Source: Trochalopteron elliotii (taxonomy: Eukaryota; Chordata; Aves; Passeriformes; Leiothrichidae). From it: a DNA stretch of 64,000 bases. Each line of letters begins with the position of its first letter. Within the stretch, counting starts at the first letter, position 1. The notes under the pieces are model-generated. The model was not told the DNA's origin. It saw only the letters and a list, made by a program, of their open reading frames with translations, and made no database searches. A program made the position numbers and the translations under genes. The stretch covers positions 1,448,728 through 1,512,727 of the forward strand of contig JANPWX010000451.1 in the NCBI GenBank assembly GCA_024734555.1, read 5' to 3'. Shown piece by piece: positions 26,554 through 37,015 of this stretch.

Positions 26554-27459
26554 GGTCAGTAGGTGACCTCAGCTGTTGCTATCATCAGCTGTACCAAAAT
26601 CAGCAATATCTACTTGGCTCCCATTTCATCTGGGCTGTTGAATGTGGTTAGAGAAGTTGGGTTCCCAAATCAAGAGCATGGGATACTCTCCCTGCCTCTC
26701 TTCATCTATTCTGTGGGAAGTTCCATCCTGGTGGGTTCCTGTTTTGGGTGAGTGAGTGGGGACTGAGCAGACATGAGCCACGTCCTCTGCACGTGCTGCT
26801 CTGGCATTTGGCTGCCAACACTCCTCCATTGCTTTCCTGCAAAACTGGGCTTGCCACGTGGGGGCTGGCAGGGCCTGGAATGAGCCATTTCCTTCACATC
26901 TCCTTTGCCTGTAACAATCTTGAACTTGTTGACCCATGTGCCTATTAATTATTGATATAATGATGCATTATTTAGGCTTGTTTCAGCAGACGGATACATT
27001 ATTACTAGGCAGACATTTGCCAGACAGGCTGATAGATAGCATCCTAAAAAAAGTCTCCAGTTGCCTTTGTACAATAAAGGCCTGTAACTTCATTACTTTC
27101 CTCCCAACCCCCTCCTCTTCATACCATGAAACCTTAATAGGAATCTAAGTGTAATAGTGATCTCTTTAGAGAATGGGTTTAATCTTGACTGGAGTTGTGG
27201 TCCTGATCTTGGTCAGGCCTCAAAAATACCGAGGAAGTCGCCTTCACCAATCTGCTAAAGCTGGTTTTCCTAAGGTACAATGAAATTATTTTGTTTTTCA
27301 ACCCTTTGCTGTAAAAAGAACTGATTTCTCCCTTGGTTGCTACGAGCTGTGTTGCAACACGCCAGAGCTGCAGGCAGAGCTCGATGTGTATCTCCCAGGG
27401 AAACCTGCCTTTGATTTTGTCTACGGATCCAAGGAAAAGGCGTAGCAAAATGAATTATC

Positions 27460-28010
27460 TGTAATTTAAAACATGCGTGCGGAGCGTTTTGGAGCTTTTG
27501 GAAATGCAGCGCCGCTGCCGCTGAAGGAAGGAGGGAGCCCAGCCCTGGGTGGGAGCTGCGGGATGAGGAGCGCAGTGCGCGGTCCCAGCTGACAGCCGGG
27601 GACGGGACAGCTGCTCACGTCTGCTGCTGCCCTCCTTCCTCCCCTGCTGCCCTCCTTCCTCCTCCTCCTCTGCTCTCCTTCCCCCGTTGCCCTCCTTTCT
27701 CCTCCTCGTGCTGCCCTCCTTCCTCCTCCTCTGTTGTCCTTCTTCCTCCTCCTCTGCTGCCCTCCTTCCTCCCCTGCTGCCCTCCTTCCTCCTCCCCTGC
27801 TGCCCTCCTTCCTCCTCCTCTGCTCGTCAGCCTTCGCTGTGTCGCAACCGCCTCCAGCTCTGATGTCAGAGCCCCGCTGCTCCTCACGCCGTTCCTACGA
27901 AAGCAGAAGAGGCACGAAAAGAGGAAGGAAAGCAGACGAAGGACAAGAAATGCAGACTCGAGTGGTACAAGTCTGACGGCTCGTTTGATTTGCAGGGGCT
28001 TCCTCGTAAG
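27460..28010. promoter_or_regulatory. CpG-rich patch flanking a minisatellite
   Basis: The segments 27473-27620 and 27830-27985 are enriched in CpG (about 14 in the first 150 bp), unlike the surrounding kilobases. The intervening 210 bp is a pyrimidine-rich minisatellite. CpG retention in a vertebrate suggests unmethylated DNA, as at promoters or strong enhancers. I see no exon next to it, so a promoter of an unannotated non-coding transcript, an enhancer, or a GC-rich local fluctuation are all possible. Confidence 0.35.
27621..27829. repeat. Pyrimidine-rich minisatellite, about nine variable units
   Basis: About nine tandem copies of a core resembling ctgctgccctccttcctcc, each followed by a variable number of tcc triplets, giving units of 16 to 25 bp. 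Variation is mostly by triplet steps in the (tcc)n tail plus point changes (for example ctgttgtccttcttcctcc). The plus strand is nearly all C and T apart from the G of each ctg, so the tract has potential for triplex or slipped structures. The minus-strand open frame over it (27615-27887; Gly/Arg/Glu-rich) is a by-product of the repeat. Confidence 0.93.
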
Positions 28011-31000
28011 AAACAGTCAGTTCTGGGGAAGCAATTTCAGAAAGAATCAGCTGCTGTTTCCAAAACTGATCTGGCACCGACTGCTTAATGCTCTGTGGGC
28101 ACGTCCTGCTGTGGTCAGACCCATGGCGGGGCTCTCCTGCTGACACCTGGGGTGCCTGTGCTGAATGTTTTCATCCTTTGTGAGTCACTTCTGTCTCATT
28201 TCTGATCCCCTGCTACGGCAGAGCCAGGAAAAGCTCCCTTAGTGCAACCCCAGCTTGACCAAGGTGTTTGTCCCCAGTGCTCGGGGTCATCTCCCCCTCA
28301 GACTCCCCTCACTCTGTGGTCACACTAATATTTTCCCTGGCTTTCAGGACACCAGCCACACTGCTCCCCTGCCACAAAACCACAATCTCACCCTCACAAT
28401 GTGTTAATCCCTTTATTTCCCCCTGTTCAGCCACTCTCCCAGAAGTCCAGCCTTGTTCAGCAGGAAGGGCAGCTCTTCCAAAGGGATCCTTTGGGTCTGT
28501 CCAAATCTATTAACAACAAACCTGAACAAAGCAATAACTGAGGAAACCTGCATCAATTTCCTGACTGCTGCACAGTGTATTGTGTGTCTTGGTCAGCAGC
28601 TTCGAGATGTCCAGGTTTCCTCCAGCTCATGCCTTCTCCCCTGATTTATACAGTCTGTCTTATTCCTGCTGACATTTTGTTGTTCTTTGTTCAGACAGCT
28701 CAGTGAGGGATTGTCATCATCTCATTTGTCAACTATCTCCTTCATCCAGTCTGTCCATCAGGCAGCCATCATTATCAGGCAATCCCAGCATTTCACAGGA
28801 CAGTTCACAGCCCTTTAAACTTGTAAAATGGTTTTCCTGAACCACCTTTTTTTTTTTCCAGTGGTCCTCCATTTGAATAGATGAGTACCAGAGTTTAGCA
28901 TCCCTCCCTTGTAGTCCTGGATAGGATGGAAGAATTTATCCTGTCACCTGCTGTGGATTTTATCTTTATGTAGGAACAGGGAAGCTGCTAACTCCCACAC
29001 TCAAATCAAATTTTAAGTCTGACATGAATAAATGTGTAAAATGCAAGTCCCTAACACTGAATACACAAACTCTCTGTAGACAGTCTAAATTATTTCAGGC
29101 TAGTTTACTGAAATTAAATTACATAAAAGTCATACAAAGCAGCACATTGTTATGTAAAACTCTACAAAGCAAGTGCTGTGATTTTAACTGAGTTGAACAA
29201 ATAAAAAATTAAGTGTAATTTTTGTTCAGGGCCATGTGTTAGCTTTTGAAAACAAAAAGGAAATAAATGAACCAAGTCACACAAAACATATGTCTGCAGA
29301 ATAATGATAAAATATATACTGTAGCTGGACATCTTGGAAGTGTGGTTTTAATTCTTGCTGGTGTTGTGGCTGGAGGCTTTTGTTGTGCGAAAAGGCTACC
29401 CTGTGTTCATTTTACAATACAGAATGTTTTTTATTCTTACTACATCGGGAATAGTGTAATCCTCTTGGAATAACATGGAGGGTTCTGAGTCCTTCAGCTG
29501 AGACACCTTCCTGGGAAGTGCTGGGAATGTGCAAAAGCTCAGTGCTGCTGACTGTGGTCATCCCAGCCAGGGTGTGGAGGAGACTGACTTGGGGTACCAA
29601 ACCATAAAGTTCAAGGCCAAGAATTCCAAAGAAAGGCTTGGCTGTGAGCAGCTGGATTTAAGCAGTTTCACACAGAAGTTCTAATGCTGTGCTGTGCCCT
29701 CAGGGTCGCTTTGTTAAAAAGGCCGTGTGAGAATTTTCTGTGCTGCCTATTGTGTGCACACTGATTTTGGGAGGAGAGGAGGTGATGGTGGCTCTGGCCA
29801 TGGCAGGAAGACTCTTGCAATGTCTGGCTGGACAGGCACTTGTCTCTCTTGGCACGTTCCCACCGCCGAGTCCCCGAGTGCTGCGTCACCTCCCTGTCCC
29901 TCCCAGGGCACTGCAGTCGTGGGGCGTTGCTGGCAGTGTTCAGGGCATGGGCCAACACTGTAACAGCTTAATTAGCCCTTCCTTGTTAAGCAGGATTTCA
30001 TAATGAAGATACACGTGTTTAGCTGTCAGCTCCATTCTTGCAACAAAAGGAAAACCAAACCAGTAATAAATAGAGAATTGCACAAGCCAATCTCCAAATA
30101 ATGTCATTGGGTGGAACACGAGAATTAGGAACTGTGGCTACAAAGCAGATTGGTGCTTCCTATTCCTTCTAAAAGCACAGCTCTTCAGACTGATGCAGCA
30201 ACCAGAGGAGATATTGAAGGTCTGGGGATGCCTTTGGTTCCCTCCTGGTGCTCCTGATCCAGGTAGAAGTGAGGAACTCAGCCCCATGCCTCATCCTCTG
30301 CCTCTGAGAGGAGTTTAGTTCCAGGGTACTGAGCAAAAGCCCTGCAAATTCATCCTCCTACTTCCTGCTGTGAGAGTCCCTGACACTGTGCAGGCCTTTG
30401 AGCTCCCAGGTCATGAAGAACTGGGTAACCAGGCACTGACTTTTCAGTATTATTTTGAGTGGCTGTAGAAAGAGATTTCTAAATGCGTAGATAAACTAAG
30501 CATTAAAAATAGAGGCAAAATGATTGCAAAATATATGGAAAAGTTACTTTTAAAAATCACCCATATCAATTTTTAAAGGCCTTAGCTTAGATTTAGAAGG
30601 CAATGATTCATATTTGTAGCATTTCATTGTATCACATGAAATATTATTTTTGGGTGAAGGCAGGTTAACATGACCAGTAGATGCATATTCATCTCTCAGT
30701 ACATTTGTATTGAAATAAATGAGTAACTGAAATGATTAATACCATTCCAGATTTCTTTGAACAACATTAAGCTACAAATGTCTTATTTTTAAAACCCCAG
30801 AGTTTTCTTCAGATGTTTATTTTTGAAACTGTGGTAGTATTGCATACCTAAAATATGAATGCATTTAGAGTAGTGGAATGTCCTCATAATAGAACATATT
30901 ATACATATGCTTCTAAAATATAAAGGCTTCCAAAAACACATTGCAAAATTTAGACTTTGAAGCACAAACTTCCTACAGCACTGTCCAGATTAGATTAAAA

Positions 31001-34000
31001 AAAAAAAAAAAGAAAAAGAATACTGAATTTGAGTCTTTTATACAGATGTCACTTAGACAACTTCTGATTTCATTATTTACATGCTAGCATCACAAAATTC
31101 TGGAAAAAATGAGGAGAAAGGGTTCTTGGGGACAAAGGTAAGAGATACCTGAAATACCAGTTCCAGAATGATTCTCCTCTTCCCCAGCTTTGCTGTGCTT
31201 TTTCCTGGGAATGTCTCTGGCTTGGGCAGGGAGTTATCCTGATGGATCATCGTTGTGCCCCACAGCTGACCCAGGCTCTCCTCTTCTCTGTCCTGAGTCA
31301 CACACTGTGGATGGCAGCGTGGTGGGACAGAGCAGAAAGGGACAAAATCACCCAGCACTGTGAGGGTGTGAGACAAATCCAGGTTCTTAACCTTGGTACC
31401 TCCATTTTAGGGTATTTCAGCTGACAAGAGCCATTAGAAACTTTTGTCCCTGCCATGGATTTTTGCAGAAGTACCTGACACTTAATGATGGCACAGCAGT
31501 AATCCCTAGGGTTTCCTTCCTTCACAGATTGAAGTTATGATCCCATTTTGTTTGTGAATTAACTTGGATTATCACCTAGGGCAAATAATTGTCTTGATCA
31601 AAATGTTACTGACAAATGTGTTGTTTACTTGAATCTAGACATAAACATGACCTTTGAACACTGTGAGGAAGAAGCTCTTTTTTCACACGCCTATTTTTCA
31701 CCAGAAAAACAAAAACTTAGGGATGATTGTGTCCACAATTGTTTGCTTAATTATTAACATATTTTTTAAATGAAATGGTAATGTTTTGTGGGGGAGGGAG
31801 GGATAATTTTCTGGGCAGTTCTATTCTGAACTGAACCCATCTGACAAGGATATAATCAAGATTTTACAACTACTTCAATGGACCAGTGCAGGAGGGAATC
31901 ATTTACATTTCCCTGGAAGTGGGAATGCTGCACATACACCATCATCAGGGATACTCAACTGAACCTCAAAAAGAATGCTATTAAGCTTTTGGCATTAATT
32001 ATGCTTAAACCCATCTCTCTAGTGGTAGTGGGGCTAATTTTTAATTGATACCCTTAAATCAATTCCTTCATGGACAGGCAGTGGTTGATGAAGAACTCTG
32101 GGGGAAGGGAAGCCAATATTGTCCCGTCAGCAGTCAGGTACATTATAGCCCTCGCTGCACGTCTCCTCCTGATGTGTTTTGATGGTGCTCATTTCTTCTG
32201 GCAGGCTTTTAGCTCCCAGGGATTCAGATGTGTCAGCTACTAGAGCTGTAAGAAAACATTGATGATGGATTTATAACGCCCAGACTTCAACTTAGTGACC
32301 TGAAAAATGGCTCCGGATTTGCTTTTGCAGCAAAATTGGTTTTACCCATACAAACCCCTTGCTTCCTAAATTCCCTTATCTGTATTTTAATGAAACATTT
32401 TATCGTGGTTATAATTCATGACTCTTGTCAGAATAAGTTTTCTCAATGAAGTGTAGATGGAGTAGCTACTGAATTTATGGGAAGGAATCAACTTAATCTC
32501 TTTAAAAGCAAAGTCGTCTTCTGGAGTGTCAATTGAACTCTACAGAATGATTGTTCTGAAATATCTCTCTGTCTGTGGGAAGGAGGGGTTTCTCTGGCAG
32601 AGAGATGCTGGAGCTCTGTCAGGACAATAGTTGGCCAAGGTTGTGCTCCTGAGCCAGCCATTCCAGCAAAAACCCTGATAGATTATTAAATAATGGATTA
32701 AAAGTATCTAATATTTATTTTCCATCTATGTTCTCTCATTGAAGGGGCAGCTCCCAGGGACAGTGTCAGCTCTGGGCTGTTCACTCCAGATTTGGTGGAA
32801 ACTTTACTGAATCTCCTGAGAGAAAAAACAATCTGCCCAACAGCAATCCCATTGGATGAAGTTAGGAGATGTTGGGTCACTTTCAGCCTGATTAAGGATT
32901 TTCCTGTGTCCTTGGATTAGCTCTTCAAGCTGTTGTTTCTCAATTTCCCATCTGCAAAACAGGAATGACAGTATTTCCCTCACTGACAAGGAACAGGCCT
33001 CTGCTTAGGTACTATCCCAAACTGTAGGATAGATCTTGGATATGTTCTTGGACTTGTTTTGTCTCAAGTAAAGAGGGTTTCCCACATGCAGGTGTAACTG
33101 GATCTCTCTCCTACAGCTGTATTTTGAGGGTAACTGGATTAGGGAGGACAAGTAAAAGGAGAAGTATTTTAAAATTATTTCTGTGCTGCAAATCAGTTTA
33201 AGTGTTTTGAAGTTACATAAGATCATCCCCTGTGGATGTCAGACAGAAGGAGCCGGATTATTTGGCTTTGAAGTACATCAGAAAGTGGCTTCTTCCCCTC
33301 CCTTCTCTGGCAATTCCTCTAATACTTCTTCCATCCCACAGGGAGAATTCAGCTCCTAGAACAGGCTTCCCCTGGAGCACCTCCGAGTGCATCCCTAACA
33401 GAGTCACAGGGATGTTGTAGCATGTAATTCATAACCAGAAACACTTCCCTTGTGGACAGGTTCCTTGACACACCCTAGGCTGAGGGCAGACAGCTGTGGT
33501 TTTCCTTCAGTTTCAGGAAACTGGGATAACTTCCCTCCTGCAAGTCACTAATGGAGATGTTTGGCTCCTGGCACCCACTGCTGCAGTGGTGAGTGCAGAA
33601 CAGAAGTTACTGAGCACTGAACAGGCAGAAGTCAGACAGAAGAAGAGCAGAATGCCCCAGTGTGGTGTTCTCCTTGAACCTTTAGCATTTAATCAGAAAA
33701 TTTGTTCTGTCCTTGGCCTCTGGATTGAAGCACCTCTTACCAGAGTGGGTTTAGTGAGATCAGCCTCTCTGGAAGCACAGTGGGAGCAAAGGCCCTCTGG
33801 CCATGGTCAGTCAGTCCATGGATTTGGTCAGTACCATGCTGGCCTGGATGTCCACCCAGTTCTGGTGGGCCAGGACAGTGAATAAAGGAGCTCTTCTGTC
33901 CTGGAGGAGACTGAAAGCATTTGCATCCTCACAAGGGCTGAACAGGCCAGGGAGAGCAGAGCTGCTTGAAGGTGCTCAGCTTTGTAAATGGTGCAGAGCC

Positions 34001-34339
34001 CTGTTCCTTGGCCTGAGGAGACAGCAGAGCCCAGAAAAGGCTGCTGCTGTTTGTGGGGAGAAGGAAACTGAACCCAATTCCCTCCCCATCTCCACCCCAT
34101 TGACTGAGCCCTTCCAGCCTCCTCGCAGGGGCCCCAGCCACTGCTCTGCTCCGTGAGAGCCTGTGCTGGGAGTTCCTACCTCTTGTTTACAGCTCCCTGC
34201 TCAGACCTGGTGTCTGCTCTCTCCTCTCAGCTAATTTGCAGACAGAAGCCTCGAGGGCTTTGGGTTGGTGCCACCAGACTCCTGCGAGCTCCAGCGGTCG
34301 TGTTCTCTCCCAGACAATGACTTCAGTAGCCTCCGGGCA
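28011..34339. other. Unassigned non-coding sequence
   Basis: No gene or structural RNA is recognised. The part around 29030-29260 and 30480-31060 is AT-rich with many short A and T runs; 30997-31011 is a 15-A tract. An ancient MIR-like fragment near 32.9 kb is listed separately. Confidence 0.45.
32908..32985 (-). mobile_element. Ancient MIR-like SINE fragment
   Basis: The plus strand reads tggattagctcttcaagctg, then tttctcaatttcccatctgc and aaaacaggaatgacagta. This follows the order of the reverse-complemented MIR body (the 'cctcagtttcctcatctgtaaaatgggga' region, known family consensus). MIR is an old CORE-SINE present across amniotes. Divergence is high and the ends are uncertain. It could be chance similarity, but several separate blocks align in order. 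Confidence 0.45.
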
Positions 34340-34565
34340 CCCCAGAACCTCCTAACAAACATCTCTCCTAACTGCCTTATTAACTGATTGCTCTAGTAAG
34401 ATAATAATTAACACCCTTACTTGTGCCTTGGCTCAGCCAAAAATACTCTCAAGTGGACTTAGAAATGCATAAAATGGATAAATGATTTCTGTTTACTATT
34501 TTTAATGGAGCTACTTATTAGCAGCGCTCTCATACAGAGCACCATAAAAACACTCCTGGTTTCGT
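34340..34565. promoter_or_regulatory. Candidate conserved non-coding element
   Basis: An AT-rich, transposon-free block that contains cttattaactgattgc, gataataattaacacc, a forkhead-like ctgtttac near 34490 and atttttaatggagc. Clusters of homeodomain-like TAAT words without repeats are typical of developmental enhancers in gene deserts. The call is inferred from composition only; no alignment was possible. Confidence 0.25.
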
Positions 34566-35991
34566 TACAGATTTAGAAGGTGGTAATGAAAAGCTGTAGG
34601 GAATAAAATGGGGAAACACTCCCTGAGCCAAATTCTGCTCTCAGTTGTATTTAAAGGTCTTGCTGAGTTAAATTTTAGAGAGGATTTTGGCCAGAGAACC
34701 ATTAAAATAGAGAGAAATCTCTGTCACCTCTCATTGCAGCTCAGCCATTCCAAACATGCCCCAGTCAGGAGGAGGGTGCCTGCCCTGTCACTGTAGACCC
34801 AAAAACCCAAGGGCAGGATGTGTCTCTGTGGAGCAGATCAGACAGGCTGTGTTTACACATGCACTCCATGTTCCTGACCCTACCAGGCATGAGACAGTCG
34901 CAATTTCACCATGGCAGCCTGCAGGAGTTGTGCTGGCTTCAGGCTGCCTCCAGCACCTCTGACCTTGGTGGGAAAGTTGGAAGGTTCATGCTGCAAATTT
35001 TCACTAATTTATGTTGTTTCTTACTAAAAGCACAAATTAGGGTGGTGTGGTGGACTTCAGAGAGAGCCCTGACACAGTTTTTGGAATGAATGCTGTGCCT
35101 TGTGCTATTGCTGGGTGATGAGAAATGCTGCCCTTCATCCATGTCCTCCATGTCCTCCACATGGAAGTGAAGGTGCTGCCCTTTGTGTTTAAGGCCTGGG
35201 TGCATTTAGGACACGTGGGAATGGAGCAGGTGAACCCTTCACAGTGAGTGAGTTCACTCTGATTTGATTCTGCAGACACAGAGTTTGCTGTTCTGTTGCT
35301 GAAATGAAGCTTGGAGTCCATCCCAAGCTGCCATGACACACAACACACGCAGTCCCCACATTTGTTTGACCAACCACTTCAATCCCATTGTTTTATTCCA
35401 GCTCAAAGAGGAGTCCCAAGCCCTGCTTCCCACTTGCTTTCCAAGCTCTGTGGATTTCTGTTCAGTGAAGATGCTGGTGCAGGCATGTATCCAGCTGGTT
35501 TATGCTGAGATCCACATTTAATATTTAGGATATTTCCTTTTGCATCCACTCTACCCTAAAAACGCTCAGAGAACACTTTTGCAAAGACCTTTAAACACCT
35601 GCAAATATATTCCTTCTCCCTTTGCTCATATCTGCTGTGAGAATTAATAATGTTCATCAGCTGAAGTTCTCCAAAGAATTGGCAGTGCCTGATTTTTGTC
35701 TGGACATGACAGGATTTCAGTGCTGTCTGAGAAATCAGAGCACTTTAAGGTGCTGGAAGTGCCAGATCATTAATCTCTGGAGATCCTAGAGAATTTTCCA
35801 AACTTCCATTCTTTCACTAATGTGTAAATGAACATCCTGTGGGTATTATCAGCATTTCTGGGGCAGTGTTATCAATCAGTCCCACACCAGCTAAAGTCTA
35901 CAGACCCGCACTTGTCATGAAGAAATACTGGATTTTAAGATAACTCCCATACTGACCCTGCTGATATTTCTTAAAATGATGTATTGCTCTA
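34566..35991. other. Unassigned non-coding sequence
   Basis: No gene, RNA or transposon recognised. A small trinucleotide-like cluster (tccatgtcctccatgtcctc) lies near 35140-35160. Confidence 0.45.
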
Positions 35992-36340
35992 TTTTTTTTT
36001 TTTAATTTTCAGAAATAAAAATGAGTTTGCTTCAGGGCAGAGACAGTCTAAAAGCCTATGCTAATAAATCTCTGCAAGTTTAGTAGTGTTTAATACATAC
36101 TCTGCTTCAAGTGCTTTTTAAATGCATTATCACCTTTAAGTAAATACAGTGGAAGGCTGCCAAGTGGCTGGATGCTGCTCTCTGTAAATTTATGCATTTA
36201 TATCATTAATGCAATGAAATGTTTAAACCTTCATTGAATTTTGCTAACTGATTTGCAGTTTGAATGGTAATAATTTCATGCATTTATCAATTACCATTTA
36301 AGTAGCTGCTCTAATATTTCTGTTTAGGCAGGCGAAGCAC
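35992..36340. promoter_or_regulatory. Candidate conserved non-coding element (homeodomain/POU-word rich)
   Basis: After a 12-T run (35992-36003), the block is AT-rich without homopolymer decay and holds many homeodomain and POU-like words: tttatgcatttata (about 36190), atcattaatgcaatg (about 36203), gtaataatttcatgcattta (about 36268) and atcaattaccattta (about 36288). Such density is typical of deeply conserved vertebrate enhancers. The poly(T) plus aattttcag at its start also resembles a splice acceptor, but the following sequence has no protein-like frame. Conservation is not demonstrated here. Confidence 0.3.
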
Positions 36341-36899
36341 ATTCACTAAAATACCTCTCATCTGAATTAGATTTGGGATGAAGGAAAACAGAGGATGTAT
36401 CCAAGGTAAAAAGAGTTCAGTGCTGCTTGTTCTTCATAGGAAACAGCATTGACAGGGACAGAGACCAGCAGTTTGAGCACTCCCACCTCCAACAGATGTC
36501 AATATTCACCAGCAGATTATTTTCCCAATATTTTAAAATCATGCCCTACCTGTTCAGAAGCTTATCCAGAGTCAGACATTATAGAAAAGTAATTTTAAAA
36601 GAGCTGTGTACTGTCTTTTAAAACTTTTACTCATTTGCTAAGACCTTTTAACAAGATATTAACACATATGTTAAAAATAGTCTCTAATTTCCGAGCTGAT
36701 CCACATTAGGGTATGACAATTCCTCTTGAATTCTTACTACAAGGAGAAAAAAAAATATAATGATTCTGTATCTTTTTCTGCCTGTTTTGTTCAAGTTTCA
36801 AGTTTAGAAACAAGCAAAGAATGGACCAAGTACCTAACTTGAAGATCCAGAAAAACATTTCTCAGCTCTCACTCGGGTTTAGTTTTCCAGAGTGACTAA
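36341..36899. other. Unassigned AT-rich sequence
   Basis: It lies between two candidate regulatory blocks. No gene or repeat is recognised. Confidence 0.4.
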
Positions 36900-37015
36900 T
36901 AAGAAGGTGGTGATTGCTTCATTAGCATGCACTGAACTGACTGCACAATGTAATTATATATTTCAGTTGTAATTAGGACATTTAATTGATTTGTTTTAAC
37001 TAAATTAACAGACAT
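36900..37015. promoter_or_regulatory. Candidate conserved non-coding element
   Basis: A compact block contains attagcatgc (POU-like, 36921-36930), tgtaattatatat (about 36949), gttgtaattaggac (about 36967) and tttaattgattt (about 36980), that is, three TAATTA/TTAATTG words within about 45 bp. It lies 0.6 kb from the similar block at 36.0-36.3 kb. Enhancer status is an inference from motif density. Confidence 0.27.

Larger units (their letters stand above)
18658..27459. other. Unique, CR1-free sequence with scattered simple repeats
   Basis: No coding exon, RNA gene or CR1 copy is recognised. Listed separately are a TA-rich microsatellite, a GC-rich G4 patch, and A or T homopolymers. A 13-T run lies at 19201-19213 and a 12-A run at 22048-22059. 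A purine-rich patch lies at about 19986-20035. Confidence 0.5.

Noticed and set aside
27615..27887. Gly/Arg/Glu-rich minus-strand frame that looks like a repetitive protein
   Set aside because: It is the reverse translation of the pyrimidine minisatellite; the repeat explains the frame completely.
35990..36012. Poly(T) plus aattttcag as a splice acceptor
   Set aside because: It resembles an acceptor, but the downstream sequence has no sustained protein-like frame and no paired donor.
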